NCBI GenBank assembly: GCA_020852965.1
Contig: JADYZV010000181.1
Span: 1-64,000 of the forward strand
Direction of reading: 5' to 3'
DNA: 64,000 bases
Source: Pirellulaceae bacterium
Lineage (GTDB): Bacteria; Planctomycetota; Planctomycetia; Pirellulales; Pirellulaceae
The position numbers and the translations under genes are program-made. The notes under the pieces are model-generated. The model did no database searches, was not told the origin of the DNA, and saw only the letters and a program-made list of their open reading frames with translations. This document shows, in pieces, positions 9,044 through 18,664 of this stretch. How positions within the stretch are numbered: position 1 is the first letter of the stretch; each line of letters opens with the position of its first letter.

Positions 9044-9859
9044 TCAGCGAGGGGTGTCCGAAAATGTGCGAAGGTAGGAAGCGCATAGGATACCGGTGGC
9101 GACACCCGCGTTGAGCGATTCGGCACCGGAACTCTGGGGGCCGCGAGGTATGCTGATCCAACCATTTAGCAGTTCCCCTACGGCGGAACGAATTCCGTGA
9201 CTTTCACTGCCAATGACCAGCAGCGTGTCGGCCGGCCAGTTGTAATGCAACCCATCGCTGCCACCGCTAATGCAAGTACCCAGTATCGTTAGCTGTGGAT
9301 GTTCGGAGCGCAGCGAGGCGAGCGGACGGGTGCGCGCCGCGACTCGCAGGAATGCCCCCATGCTGGCTTGGACGACTTTGGGATTGTATAAGTCGACGCA
9401 GTCTTCTGACGTGTAGAGTCGGGTCACGCCAAACCAATCGGCGATGCGCCAAATGGTTCCCACGTTGCCCGGGTCGCGCAGGCCATCCAAGTACAGCCCA
9501 AGACCGCTAGCTGGCGCATCGCTGGCCGCGTCCGGGAGGGCATCTTCTTCTAGGGGAGGCATGTCGAGCAATGCCAGGACGCTGGGGGGAGAATCCAACG
9601 AACTGATCGACGCGATCGCTTGCTGGTCGCAACAGTAGATACGGTCGGCGACTTGCGAACGCCATGCGTCGGATTGACTATGGAAATAGTCCGCTGTGCA
9701 AATCAGATACCGCAGCCCCGAGGTGGCCGCGTTCACAGCTTCAGCAGCTATCGTTTCACCTTCGACCAGAAACTGTCGTTGTTCGTGTCGGTGCTTTTTC
9801 TTGCTCAACGAACGTAGGTGCTTGACTTGATTTCGAGTCAGCGCGGGTGGAAGTGTCAA
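9044..9859 (-). CDS. TrmH/SpoU-family RNA 2'-O-methyltransferase
   Basis: A 271-residue SPOUT methyltransferase using SAM to methylate a ribose in tRNA or rRNA. The N-terminal substrate-binding domain starts LTRNQVKHLRSLSKKKHRHE, followed by FLVEGE. The catalytic domain holds the three SPOUT motifs: RDPGNVGTIWRIADWFGV, LVIGSESHGI and IPRGPQSSGAESLNAGVA (with the SLN-x-x-x-A knot). The modified nucleotide cannot be told from sequence; RlmB-like 23S or a tRNA target are both possible. It is a single gene, with repeats downstream. Confidence 0.9.
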   Translation of the reverse strand: MTLPPALTRNQVKHLRSLSKKKHRHEQRQFLVEGETIAAEAVNAATSGLRYLICTADYFHSQSDAWRSQVADRIYCCDQQAIASISSLDSPPSVLALLDMPPLEEDALPDAASDAPASGLGLYLDGLRDPGNVGTIWRIADWFGVTRLYTSEDCVDLYNPKVVQASMGAFLRVAARTRPLASLRSEHPQLTILGTCISGGSDGLHYNWPADTLLVIGSESHGIRSAVGELLNGWISIPRGPQSSGAESLNAGVATGILCASYLRTFSDTPR

Positions 9860-10056
9860 TGGTCTCTCGTGGATGGGGCCGTTTGGAATTTGTTAACTTT
9901 GTTTGATGGGCACGTTTGATATGTAATAATGGCTAGACTAATTGGGCAACACCACTTTGAACAATAGGATGGACTGCATGCCTGATTTAATACCCTATGG
10001 TAGTTGCTGCCTCCGCCGACGACAGCCGACTAGTTTTCAGTTCGTTAAAGCGAAGC

Positions 10057-10533
10057 ATGAACCAGAGCAAGTTCCTTAGAAGACTGTTGATAGCCGGTGT
10101 GTTGTTGCTCGTCGCCATAGTATTCACTCTTGCCCGCCGGGCGGACACTTTAGCCAAACAGAGCTCGCTAGTAACAGGAGTAACGAAATCCACTGATGGT
10201 TTCAGCTTGGTAGGGACCTGGATTGGAGATTCCGACAATGTGTTGAATCTACGCAGTGACGGCACAATGCGCGCAGCCGACCGAGGTGATAGCGTTGACA
10301 AGGTACAGTATTACGAATGGAACGTTGAGCAAAATGCGTTTGAGTTGGTCTATGCACCTCGAAAAAAAAGAGCGGTTGACTGGTTAGGCAGCGCTGTACT
10401 AGGCATGAAGTACACACGAGATCGCTACGAGGTCAGGTGGATCGATGCGGACACAGTGGAATTCACTAATGCGGAATCGAAAACCTTCATTCTGAAAAGG
10501 TGTAGCGACGCGACCGTTCAGAATGCTCCTTAA
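10057..10533 (+). CDS. Hypothetical protein with one N-terminal membrane anchor
   Basis: About 158 residues. A basic N-terminus (MNQSKFLRR) is followed by a hydrophobic segment LLIAGVLLLVAIVFTLA, then a soluble domain beginning DGFSLVGTWIGDSDNVLNLRSDG. That pattern resembles lipocalin-like or 'META/copper resistance' style small beta domains that start with GTW, but no family can be named with confidence. An upstream in-frame ATG exists at 9997; 10057 is preferred because the anchor then starts close to the N-terminus. The protein is probably anchored in the inner membrane facing the periplasm. Confidence 0.6.
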   Translation: MNQSKFLRRLLIAGVLLLVAIVFTLARRADTLAKQSSLVTGVTKSTDGFSLVGTWIGDSDNVLNLRSDGTMRAADRGDSVDKVQYYEWNVEQNAFELVYAPRKKRAVDWLGSAVLGMKYTRDRYEVRWIDADTVEFTNAESKTFILKRCSDATVQNAP

Positions 10534-10625
10534 TAAGAATACATGGAGACGAGCAATGTCGCCTTCTGCAATACCAACAGATTCATCTGACAAGCCAGCT
10601 TAAGAATGGTCATTTAGATAGAAGC

Positions 10626-10643
10626 TCGTGAACGGTTACGATT
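10626..10643. repeat. Copy of the GTGAACGGTTACGATTT repeat end
   Basis: TCGTGAACGGTTACGATTT matches the right terminal repeat of the MITE-like element at 40998-41013 with one difference, and is the inverse of GTAACCGTTCACGA at 40684 and GTAACCGTTCAC at 63831. Only this end is visible here, so it is a solo or decayed copy. Confidence 0.55.
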
Positions 10644-10742
10644 TGTTTCTGCCAGACTAACGGCGACGGTTTACTTTGGAAGCCGACACGGTTTAGAATG
10701 GGTTTTCAAAACCCAACAGACCTCTATAACCAAGTATTGAAT

Positions 10743-11882
10743 ATGATAAGAACACTGAGTCTTGGTTTGCTCTTGCTGGTCCTCCCCTGCTCTTTACTAA
10801 CAGCCCAGGAGAAGAAACCGAAAACGGCAAAGCTCGATCCGGCCATGGATGTCAATCGAGCCGCCAAAGCGGGTCTCGATTGGTACGACGTGACCAGCTG
10901 GGGGGTCGAAGGTCGCATACTGCCCGAGCAACCGCGCGAGCGCTGGTTCGATCGCTTGCCCAGTTCGGCACAGGGGCAAGTCACCTCGAACGTGTGGAAC
11001 CTCAGCCGCGATAGCTCGGGGATGATGGTCCGCTTTCGAACCGATTCCCCTTCGATTCACGTACACTATCAATTGATGGACGGCAACTTAGCGATGCCGC
11101 ACATGCCGGCCACCGGAGTCAGCGGTGTCGATTTGTATGCTCGCGATAGCGATGGACGCTGGCGGTGGGTTCAGGTTGCGCGACCCGCCCAGCAGGAGGT
11201 GATGGCGGAATTAATCACTGGCTTGGCACCAGGCGAGCGCGAATACGCGATGTATCTTCCGCTTTACAATGGCGTCGAGAGCCTGAGTGTCGGTGTCGAA
11301 AAGGGGGCGAAGTTCGAGGGACTTGCCCCGCGTGACAAACCGATTGTGTTCTACGGCACAAGTATCACGCATGGTGCCTGTGCCAGCCGACCTGGGATGG
11401 TGCATACCGCGATATTGGGACGCTGGTTCGATCGCCCCGTCGTCAACTTGGGGTTCTCCGGCAATGGCCGCATGGATGAAGCGGTGGGGGACTACATGCT
11501 TCAGATCGATGCCGCTGCCTTTGTGATCGATTGTTTGCCTAACATGCAACCATCCCAGGTCACGGAAAAGTGTGTTCCGCTGGTACAGCAACTGCGTGCC
11601 GCTCAACCCGATGTGCCGATTGTGTTGGTCGAGGATCGCCGCAACACGAACGATTGGATCACACCTGCCAGGCAGCAGTTTCATACGGAGAATCACGCTG
11701 CGTTGCGCGCGGCCTATGAGACGCTACTGACGCAGGGAGTCAGAAACTTGTTTTACATCCCGGGTGATCACCTCTACGGCGACGACGGCGACGGTGCTAC
11801 CGATGGTTCGCACGCCAGCGATCTCGGGTTCATGCGTCAAGCAGAGGTTTTTGAACCGGTGCTGAGGGAAGCGTTGAAGTGA
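10743..11882 (+). CDS. Secreted SGNH-type esterase with GxDLY domain
   Basis: A 379-residue protein with signal peptide MIRTLSLGLLLLVLPCSLLTAQ. The N-terminal beta-sandwich contains VSGVDLYARD (residues 127-135), matching the GxDLY signature of SGNH hydrolase N-terminal domains. The hydrolase part has FYGTSITHGA with the nucleophile Ser at residue 207, the oxyanion block NLGFSGNGRMDE, and the C-terminal DGSHASDLG giving catalytic Asp and His. It would cleave ester groups such as acetyl from carbohydrates outside the cytoplasm. Start 10743 is where the signal peptide begins. The last 53 bases overlap the convergent PEP-CTERM gene. Confidence 0.85.
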   Translation: MIRTLSLGLLLLVLPCSLLTAQEKKPKTAKLDPAMDVNRAAKAGLDWYDVTSWGVEGRILPEQPRERWFDRLPSSAQGQVTSNVWNLSRDSSGMMVRFRTDSPSIHVHYQLMDGNLAMPHMPATGVSGVDLYARDSDGRWRWVQVARPAQQEVMAELITGLAPGEREYAMYLPLYNGVESLSVGVEKGAKFEGLAPRDKPIVFYGTSITHGACASRPGMVHTAILGRWFDRPVVNLGFSGNGRMDEAVGDYMLQIDAAAFVIDCLPNMQPSQVTEKCVPLVQQLRAAQPDVPIVLVEDRRNTNDWITPARQQFHTENHAALRAAYETLLTQGVRNLFYIPGDHLYGDDGDGATDGSHASDLGFMRQAEVFEPVLREALK

Positions 11883-12528
11883 ATTGGGGTTTCCGTCTTC
11901 CTAGAAAGACGAATACCGAAAGACCAACGAGGGCCAACGAAGAAGGTTCTGGTACGGCGGCAACACGAACATGATCCAGCATCGCATCGAAGCCACCTCC
12001 GCCCGATTGCGCGTCCGAAAAATCGGAAAAGCGAAGTGTTGATGTTGTGCCGGAAGCGGTAAAGTCGAATTGAAATGGAGAATAAACACTTGGGGAGTCG
12101 GTGGAATTCGGCTCACCTGTTGACGGTGTCGCATCCGAGACGAGTTGATTGAGAATTTGTGAGCCCCCGAATCCAGTTCCGTCGAACACGTCCACTTGTA
12201 ATCGCGCTACTTCATTGGGCTGATTTATCGAATACTTCCCGAAGTCAAATGAGAGGCGGTAACTCGTGTCCGCAATCGTTGCAAACGACTGGGAAATCGC
12301 GCCGTTGGAGGGGACGTTTCCGATGCTGAAGGCGAGCGCATTTGTTCCATCGGTCTCGCCTTGCGATGAGCTAACTGCAAGGTTGCCCGTCGCTGTCCAG
12401 TTGTCTGGCAAACCGCCGGTCGCATTTTCGAAGCTTCCATTCAGAATCAATTCGGCAGATGCTGTCTTCAGGGAAACGGAACTTTCAATGATGATCAGTG
12501 CGGCGAAGCAGCAAAGTAAGCGCGTCAT
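11830..12528 (-). CDS. PEP-CTERM sorting-domain protein
   Basis: A 232-residue exported protein. It has an N-terminal signal (MTRLLCCFAALIIIESSVSLKT), a beta-sandwich starting ELILNGSFENATGGLPDNW (carbohydrate-binding-like fold), and the sorting tag VPEPSSLALVGLSVFVFLGR followed by RK. PEP-CTERM tags are processed by an exosortase; none lies in this window. A further 18 or so residues follow the basic stop-transfer, longer than usual, because the frame reads into the opposite strand of the SGNH esterase gene before reaching TGA. The partner CPBP and FemAB genes at 21-23 kb belong to families often linked with exosortases. Confidence 0.85.
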   Translation of the reverse strand: MTRLLCCFAALIIIESSVSLKTASAELILNGSFENATGGLPDNWTATGNLAVSSSQGETDGTNALAFSIGNVPSNGAISQSFATIADTSYRLSFDFGKYSINQPNEVARLQVDVFDGTGFGGSQILNQLVSDATPSTGEPNSTDSPSVYSPFQFDFTASGTTSTLRFSDFSDAQSGGGGFDAMLDHVRVAAVPEPSSLALVGLSVFVFLGRRKPQFTSTLPSAPVQKPLLDA

Positions 12529-12842
12529 GGTGGTGAATCTCCGAGAATTCTTGGGACTTGTGTAGGGCCGTTGGTGGTCTCTATTGCTTGGTAGTTATGA
12601 AACGTGAAGCCAATGATCCTCGGACGCTCCGTGGACAATCGACTGCGATCGACACCACCCAATAATACTACCTGCGATTGCGCGAAGCAAGCGATTTCTG
12701 CAGTGTTCTAGAAAAGGGCTTAACCGAGGATGTGGGGGGGAAACCGCACTTCGAGTACCGTGCGGTTGGTTTTCGAGAGTTTCGATCTTAAATCGAAGTG
12801 AGCAATCGCGGCGGGCACGAAAGCGATTGACCAGCGGAGCGG
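12529..12842. other. Intergenic region with one short hairpin
   Basis: About 314 bases between two minus-strand genes. The only structure seen is AACCGCAC (12742-12749) and GTGCGGTT (12760-12767), an 8-base stem with a 10-base loop, next to a G-tract. It may end transcription of the membrane protein gene upstream on the minus strand, but there is no clear T-run. Confidence 0.4.
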
Positions 12843-14513
12843 TCAGCGACTATCTCGGGAAGGACTACTTTTTTCCAGCACTTGCACGCCGTTCGCTTCA
12901 AGGCTTAGTCGTTCGGCTGGGCTGAATTGACCTGGGGTGATGACAATCTTCTCGGCTATTCCTAACGCACGGACGACTTCAGCCGTGATACGCGTACCCG
13001 ATATATTTAGTTGTTCGAGTTGTGCCCCGTCCAAATGCGCTAGGCCGGCGTCAGAGACAGCCGTGTGCGATAGATCGCACCGTTCCAAGGGCATGAGGTG
13101 CTTTACGTGAACGAGTGTGTCGTCTGTGACACCAGATCTACTGAGATCGAGTTGTTTGACTCGATAGGTCCAACTGGCAAAGCACTCACCTGTAAATTGC
13201 GGTGCGGACAAATTCAATTGATTTAAGTGCATCTTGTTACACTGGGCCAACGCTTGCTCGCTGATCTGCGTCCCGCTCAAATCGAGACTAATCAATCGAG
13301 GAGTGTTCAGTTTGGGCAGTATCGCATCGGTGACTTGGGAATCAGCCAGAGAGAGCGTTTGAACGCTGGAAAGATCGATGTCGTGTAGATCTGCGTCGGT
13401 CATCTCGGGCCAAGCGATCAACGACAATAGTTGGCGATTTTGCACGACGATCGAACCACCACTGGCACTAGCCTGTCGCGAAAGTTTGGCTAAGGCTTGG
13501 TCTTGCTGCCGTCGCGCTAACTCGACGCTCGCTACGGGAATATTGGCGACCGCTGCTACGACGAGTAATCCGCCTGCTAACGCGCGCGTCGAGTAGGTGG
13601 CAGACACATGCGAAGGATTCGTGGGACGGTTATCGGTGAATACCTCAATCGGTTTCTTGCGTCGCTCGCCCAGCTTGTAGCCGCTGATTCGGAACATCAG
13701 CAATCCGCCTAGCAGTGTGGCCATCAAGGCTCCTGTAAAAGCCATGACAGGGACTACCTCCCATTTAAACATCGGTGAGCTGCCATTCCAAAAGCTAGCC
13801 ACGTAGACCGCCATGACCGCCAAGCCGATAGCAACCAGCCACAGCGAACCCAAGGATACAGTCAGTCGGTATCGACCACGAATACGGAACACAACCCAAC
13901 ACGTTGGCACGATCAAGATGGCAGTCACTGCGCCCAAGCACAGACAGCCTTCGGCTAGATAGGGCCAGTAGTCCCACACCTCAACCTCCCAAACGACCGC
14001 TGGGATACGCGCTAAGATAAACGCGGCGGCGACCACCGTGGTGACTAGGAATAGGTCTTCGATACCGGCAGTTCGGTTCGTCGCAGCGGACGTTGGATAT
14101 TGTTCACCTGGGTTGGAAACGAAACGCCAGACGCGCCACTGCCGCAAGAGGCTCAGCGGTAGACAGGCTGCGATAAGCAAACTGGGAATGGCAGCCACGC
14201 TCACAAGTTCGTTTGTGTCAAATGCGCGCACTTCACCGGAAGCAAGCATCGAAAAAGCGAACGCGGCTAATCCAACTAGTGTGAGTGTGAGCCCAATGCA
14301 AAGTCCTTCGATCCAAGTTCTCCCGGCAAGTCCTGTGATGGCAACGGCTAGTAGAATCTGTCCCCACCAAATTCCTACCACCGCGCCGAGAACCGCCCAG
14401 TAGATAAAAGTGTTGGAGAGTAAACGTAGCGCAAAAACGCTGAGCCCGTCAAAAACCAAAAATGCCCCAATGGTCACTAGCAGCGGCCAGCGTCGCACTA
14501 TCCAGTCGAGCAT
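12843..14513 (-). CDS. Polytopic membrane protein with C-terminal leucine-rich repeats
   Basis: A 556-residue protein of unknown function. The first 270 or so residues contain about eight hydrophobic segments (for example LLVTIGAFLVFDGLSVFALR and ILLAVAITGLAG). A cytosolic linker with KLGERRKKPIEV follows, then another hydrophobic stretch near residue 315 (ALAGGLLVVAAVANIPVA). The last 190 residues carry leucine-rich repeats of about 23 residues: LISLDLSGTQISEQAL, VKQLDLSRSGVTDDTL, ERCDLSHTAVSDAGL, EQLNISGTRITAEVV. LRR segments of this 'L-x-L-S-x-T-x-I/V-S/T' form are common in planctomycete proteins. A membrane platform with a protein-binding LRR face is inferred. Confidence 0.75.
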   Translation of the reverse strand: MLDWIVRRWPLLVTIGAFLVFDGLSVFALRLLSNTFIYWAVLGAVVGIWWGQILLAVAITGLAGRTWIEGLCIGLTLTLVGLAAFAFSMLASGEVRAFDTNELVSVAAIPSLLIAACLPLSLLRQWRVWRFVSNPGEQYPTSAATNRTAGIEDLFLVTTVVAAAFILARIPAVVWEVEVWDYWPYLAEGCLCLGAVTAILIVPTCWVVFRIRGRYRLTVSLGSLWLVAIGLAVMAVYVASFWNGSSPMFKWEVVPVMAFTGALMATLLGGLLMFRISGYKLGERRKKPIEVFTDNRPTNPSHVSATYSTRALAGGLLVVAAVANIPVASVELARRQQDQALAKLSRQASASGGSIVVQNRQLLSLIAWPEMTDADLHDIDLSSVQTLSLADSQVTDAILPKLNTPRLISLDLSGTQISEQALAQCNKMHLNQLNLSAPQFTGECFASWTYRVKQLDLSRSGVTDDTLVHVKHLMPLERCDLSHTAVSDAGLAHLDGAQLEQLNISGTRITAEVVRALGIAEKIVITPGQFSPAERLSLEANGVQVLEKSSPSRDSR

Positions 14514-14568
14514 GCATGCAGTCCTGAGTGACGGTGAAAGCGGAATAGGGCAGCCAAACGAAACCCGA

Positions 14569-15954
14569 CTAATTCCTTAGATTCACTCGCGCATAGCTCA
14601 GTGTCGTGGGGCTTGCGGCGTGTAGGCCGAGCATTTCCAGGGTCCACGATGGCGGCGAGCCGGCTCGCGCCGTGGTCGTAAAGAAGCTCGTAAACGGTTG
14701 CTCCAAGGGAAGTCGCACAGGAGGGCCGAAGCTACCGTCCTGCAGAACTTCGACGATACGATTCTCATTGACGCGACGACCCTCTGGGTCGCTACCCGAG
14801 GCTAGGTGGACCACAAAAAGTCGGTTATCTGGTGTAGCATGGAAGCGGCCAGCAGAACCAACAATTCCTGGCATCCCCTCTTCGACTTCGAGAATCGAGC
14901 TGCGGTTCATTACTTTGCCTTGGCGGATCACCGCATAGTTTAGCGACTCGCTCTGCTGAGCGTCAGGGTAGAACTTTTCCCGCAATCGTTCGTCGATCGC
15001 TCGTTCACTCCACAGCAGATGTACGTCGCCGTTTTCCGCCAGCCACAAGTCACCTGGGGAGAGTCTGCCGCCGGTTTGCTCGCGACTGGCAATCTCGACC
15101 CACTCGGCAAACGGCTGCTGGGTAACGTCCGGCGTCCAGGTATAAAACAGCCTTCGGAAATCGTAGTCCCATTTTTGGCCGGTCAATTCTAGTTTGAATT
15201 GGCGGAATGCCGGATTGGGCTCGACCACATCGCTCACTCCGAAGAAGTGAACGGCACGGCCGCGCAGAGCGACGTTGGGATAGCAAATCCGAATCGGTTT
15301 GGGGGTCTCGTACTCAGCCCCCCATGGCCACTTGAGTTGTCCCTGCGCGCTCCACTGGCCGGAGCGATCGCGAAAGGTCCACTCGGCATGGGTGTACCCA
15401 ATGTTCTGAAATAGGATCAGCTCTCCGTCGCTTCCGTCGGCGGCAAAGCTGCGATAGGAGTGCTCTGTAAAAGCGGGCGAGCCGAGCCAGACCGGGTTTA
15501 AGGGGATGGGCGGTGCGCTCAGGTCGCCGGAATCGAACTGCAATACGTTCGGCTGCGCTGGGCCAGCGTATTCTCCTGGGGCGAGCGTGGGATTGGTGGA
15601 GAGGAAGACGCGGCCATCGTCGAAGGCGGCCAGGGGCGACGGTTCGCGAGTCAGACCGGTATCGTCCAGTCGAACTTGGCGCCAGCCGTCGTCACCTCGC
15701 GTAAAGAGCATCCAGCGACAGTTATTCAGCGGCTTAACGTCGGGCACCGTCTGCAGCCCGGAGACAAACACCGCATCTCCCGAACGCACGATACAAGTCG
15801 AGCCAGAACACCACATCGGGCCGGCACCATTGTCCGCAGCGGTGTGTGTGTAAACATCCTCTTCCAACTCGACCTGTGGCGCAAGCTCAGCTGCGGAGGT
15901 AAACGTCGAGAGAACGCTGAGCCCTGACATCAAGGTGATAAATGCATATTTCAT
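14569..15954 (-). CDS. Secreted beta-propeller-like hypothetical protein
   Basis: A 461-residue protein with signal peptide MKYAFITLMSGLSVLSTFTSAAEL. The mature chain is rich in Trp, Tyr, Asp and Gly and has spaced blade-like segments (GDAVFVSGLQ, GDDGWRQVRL, DGRVFLSTN, DGELILFQNIGYTH, ENGDVHLLWSE, NRLFVVHLASG). This is consistent with a BNR/sialidase-type propeller. No catalytic motif was recognised, so binding or hydrolysis of glycans cannot be decided. It is followed on the same strand by the LRR membrane protein gene 55 bases away. Confidence 0.75.
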   Translation of the reverse strand: MKYAFITLMSGLSVLSTFTSAAELAPQVELEEDVYTHTAADNGAGPMWCSGSTCIVRSGDAVFVSGLQTVPDVKPLNNCRWMLFTRGDDGWRQVRLDDTGLTREPSPLAAFDDGRVFLSTNPTLAPGEYAGPAQPNVLQFDSGDLSAPPIPLNPVWLGSPAFTEHSYRSFAADGSDGELILFQNIGYTHAEWTFRDRSGQWSAQGQLKWPWGAEYETPKPIRICYPNVALRGRAVHFFGVSDVVEPNPAFRQFKLELTGQKWDYDFRRLFYTWTPDVTQQPFAEWVEIASREQTGGRLSPGDLWLAENGDVHLLWSERAIDERLREKFYPDAQQSESLNYAVIRQGKVMNRSSILEVEEGMPGIVGSAGRFHATPDNRLFVVHLASGSDPEGRRVNENRIVEVLQDGSFGPPVRLPLEQPFTSFFTTTARAGSPPSWTLEMLGLHAASPTTLSYARVNLRN

Positions 15955-16363
15955 CGTTGGTAAACCTCCGGAAATGTGTTTCGATTCTGACGAAAAGCCC
16001 GCTGGAGCACGAGTTTAATCACTATGGAGAAAGCAGGCCTTGCAATGCTGATTCCTCGGCCGACCAGTTGGCGCTCAAGCGCATTGTACTAGCAGTGTCA
16101 CGGTGGTAGTGCATGGAGTGCTTTAAATCGATGGGATGTGCGAGTACAATCGGAGCCTAGTCAAGCGCAGTTGCACACGAATTTCGCAATTTGGTTGTGG
16201 ATCGCTCCGCCCGTTCATGTTTTTTGCGGCTGGCAAATCGGTAGTGTCAATATCACGAGTGACGTGAAAACAACGGATTGACGGAGTGATCAGCGACTTT
16301 CCCTGAACTGTTACGTAAGTACTTCACGATCGCTTATATTGCCCCCAATTGGAGACCACACTC
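15955..16363. other. Divergent intergenic region, no gene seen
   Basis: About 409 bases between divergent genes. It should contain promoters for both, but no sequence could be assigned with confidence. No repeat family was recognised. Confidence 0.4.
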
Positions 16364-17314
16364 ATGACGATGCAACTTGATCGACGTTTCTTTTTAACTG
16401 CGGCTGGCCTGGCGGCTTCTGGATTGGCGCTCAGTGGCCAAGCCGGGGCCGAGGATGCGAAGCCGCAGGCGTTTGACATTTCCCTAGCGCAATGGTCGCT
16501 TAATCGCCAGTTCTTCGCGTTCTTGGGGCGCGGCCGAGGAGACGTGGATCGCAAGCTCGATCCAAAAGATTTTGCCACGATCGCCAAGGAGGAGTTCGAT
16601 ATCAACGGCATTGAATATGTCAATCAATTTTACCTTGAAGCGGTCAAACATCCGGGCTACGTAGCGGAACTAAAGCAGAGAGCCGCCGATGCCGGAGTGA
16701 CCAACGTGTTGATCATGTGCGATGGCGAAGGAAAGTTGGGGGACCCCGATTTGAAGAATCGCGTCACCGCAGTGCGCAATCACATCAAGTGGCTGGAATG
16801 GGCCGCCGAGTTGGGCTGCCATTCGATTCGGGTCAACGCGGCCTCCAGCGGTTCGTACGAAGAGCAGTTGAAGTTGGCCGCAGATGGTCTGCGACGCTTA
16901 TGTGAAATTGGAGATACCTACGGCATCAACGTGATCGTCGAGAATCACGGTGGGCTATCGAGCCACGGTCGCTGGTTGGCGACGGTCATGCAAATGGTCG
17001 ATAATCCACGCTGCGGTACACTTCCCGATTTTGGCAATTTCATTGTCGAACGCGGTGACGTACCTCTTGAATACGACCGTTACTTGGGGACTTCAGAATT
17101 GATGCCCTGGGCCAAAGGGGTGAGCGCCAAGAGCCATGCCTTTGATGATCAAGGGAACGAAACGTCGACCGACTTCGAAAAGATGATGAAGATCGTTCTT
17201 GGGAGCGGCTATAAGGGTTGGGTTGGGATCGAGTACGAAGGTCAAAGCGATTCGTTCGAGGGAATCAAGAAAACCAAGGCCTTGCTCGAAAGCGTACGCA
17301 CGAAATTGACTTAA
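16364..17314 (+). CDS. Tat-exported sugar phosphate isomerase/epimerase-like protein
   Basis: A 316-residue TIM-barrel protein of the xylose isomerase-like superfamily. The leader MTMQLDRRFFLTAAGLAASG has a twin-arginine motif. The barrel includes FDISLAQWSLN, GIEYVNQF, SIRVNAASSG, INVIVENHGGLSSHG (metal ligand Glu in VENH) and GWVGIEYEGQ. GGAG at 16351-16354 lies 9 bases before the ATG at 16364, which decides the start over the upstream ATG at 16349. In planctomycetes such proteins occur beside Gfo/Idh/MocA enzymes and act on unusual sugars. The substrate is unknown. Confidence 0.87.
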   Translation: MTMQLDRRFFLTAAGLAASGLALSGQAGAEDAKPQAFDISLAQWSLNRQFFAFLGRGRGDVDRKLDPKDFATIAKEEFDINGIEYVNQFYLEAVKHPGYVAELKQRAADAGVTNVLIMCDGEGKLGDPDLKNRVTAVRNHIKWLEWAAELGCHSIRVNAASSGSYEEQLKLAADGLRRLCEIGDTYGINVIVENHGGLSSHGRWLATVMQMVDNPRCGTLPDFGNFIVERGDVPLEYDRYLGTSELMPWAKGVSAKSHAFDDQGNETSTDFEKMMKIVLGSGYKGWVGIEYEGQSDSFEGIKKTKALLESVRTKLT

Positions 17315-17431
17315 CGAATACCGTGGCGCATCGGGACGCTCGCGCTCAATGGGACGTGGGAACGCTGCCAATAATCACTCGCTTCGGTCTGCCGTAACTC
17401 GCGGTACTCGTTACGAGCCTACAAGGAAGTC

Positions 17432-18460
17432 TTATTGCAGTTGCCGCATGACCTCGCGGACGATGTTGTCGATGAAGTCGTCCGAGGGAGCGGAGCTGAG
17501 TTGCACTTGGCCAAGGGACTGGTCTGGCTCGAGAGCTGGTGCAATTTCGGGAAGCCATTGGGAGAGTTCGCTGAGGATTTGCGATAGTTGCTTCTGGGTC
17601 TGTTGTGCGCTGGCAATCTGCTCAAGGGAGAGTGGTTGCCGGCTTTGTCCCAGGTCCCAGCCGCGCGTCAGCGCGCCGCGACGGAAACCTTCGGGGAACT
17701 CTGGCTGGCTAACCATGGCGTCGAACAGCGGCAACAGGCGGTACTGCAACTGCATGGCGCGGTCCCACTGCCCACGTGTCGAAGCTTCATAAATTGCGCG
17801 TGTCAGCTCGGGAACTACGCCACTGCTGGCATTCGTGCCGCCATTACAGCCGATCATGAACATTGGGGCGAGCGCGGCATCCCAGCCAGTTAAGAACGAG
17901 AAATCAGGACGCAAGGGACGTACGGCGGCGATCATACGCATCATGTGTGGAATGTCCCCCGAGCTATCCTTGATGCCGACGACGCGCGGGCAATCGAGCG
18001 CCAGCCGACGGACTGTTGCCACGTCGATCGGTGAAGCGAACATGGGGATATTGTATAGCGTGACATCGACCGAAACGTGGTCGGCGATCTCCTTGAAGTA
18101 CTGATAGACCGCTTCGGGCCCGAGTTTGTAGTAGAACGGTGCGACGATCGCGACCGCGCGGACTCCCATCGCACCGTATGTTTCGCAAGCGTCGATCGTC
18201 TCGCGCACGTTGGCCTCGGCCGCTCCGGCTAAAATAGGCACGCGTCCCGCCACGTGTTGACAGAGTATTTCGATGATACGGCGTCGCTCTGGGGCAGTAA
18301 ATCGAGTGAATTCGCCAGTCGACCCGTTGGGATATAGGCCATGTACCCCACGTTCGATGAGCCAATCGACGTATCCGCACAATTTGTCTTCGTCGACCCG
18401 CCCACGAGCGTCGATGGGGGTTATGTTGGGAGTATAAATACCGTTCATCGGCTGAGTCAT
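17432..18460 (-). CDS. DapA/NanA-family pyruvate aldolase
   Basis: A 342-residue class I aldolase of the dihydrodipicolinate synthase/N-acetylneuraminate lyase superfamily. GSTGE at 46-50 binds the pyruvate carboxylate, Tyr136 lies in TLYNIP, and Lys164 in [10 protein letters not shown] forms the Schiff base; spacing matches E. coli DapA (Tyr133, Lys161). The C-terminal 50 residues extend past the normal length and look helical. The true DapA, a sialate-type lyase, and a keto-deoxy sugar aldolase are all possible. The start at 18460 begins at the barrel. The in-frame extension upstream runs through an intergenic repeat and is not coding. Confidence 0.85.
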   Translation of the reverse strand: MTQPMNGIYTPNITPIDARGRVDEDKLCGYVDWLIERGVHGLYPNGSTGEFTRFTAPERRRIIEILCQHVAGRVPILAGAAEANVRETIDACETYGAMGVRAVAIVAPFYYKLGPEAVYQYFKEIADHVSVDVTLYNIPMFASPIDVATVRRLALDCPRVVGIKDSSGDIPHMMRMIAAVRPLRPDFSFLTGWDAALAPMFMIGCNGGTNASSGVVPELTRAIYEASTRGQWDRAMQLQYRLLPLFDAMVSQPEFPEGFRRGALTRGWDLGQSRQPLSLEQIASAQQTQKQLSQILSELSQWLPEIAPALEPDQSLGQVQLSSAPSDDFIDNIVREVMRQLQ

Positions 18461-18496
18461 GTTGAACCTGTGGGGTCGCTGGATATCGGATTGCCA

Positions 18497-18585
18497 GTAG
18501 TGGACGAGGTTACGAGTCCTGGTAGTGGACGAGGTTACGAGTCCGGATACACACCGAATCCAACGGACTCGTAGCCACATCCACT
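18497..18585. repeat. Dispersed repeat GTGGACGAGGTTACGAGTCC, two direct copies plus inverted copy
   Basis: The 20-mer occurs at 18500-18519 and 18525-18544. An inverted, diverged arm GGACTCGTAGCCACATCCAC lies at 18565-18584. The intervening loop CGGATACACACCGAATCCAA resembles loops at the 8.4 kb and 39.0 kb copies. It lies between the divergent DapA-family and GT-C genes. Confidence 0.72.
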
Positions 18586-18664
18586 GCGCCATGCCTCAGG
18601 CTACACTCCCTAAACAGTTTAATCCTAATCCCTTCCCTGTAACGCCCAGGTCGCGAGTTTTTTG

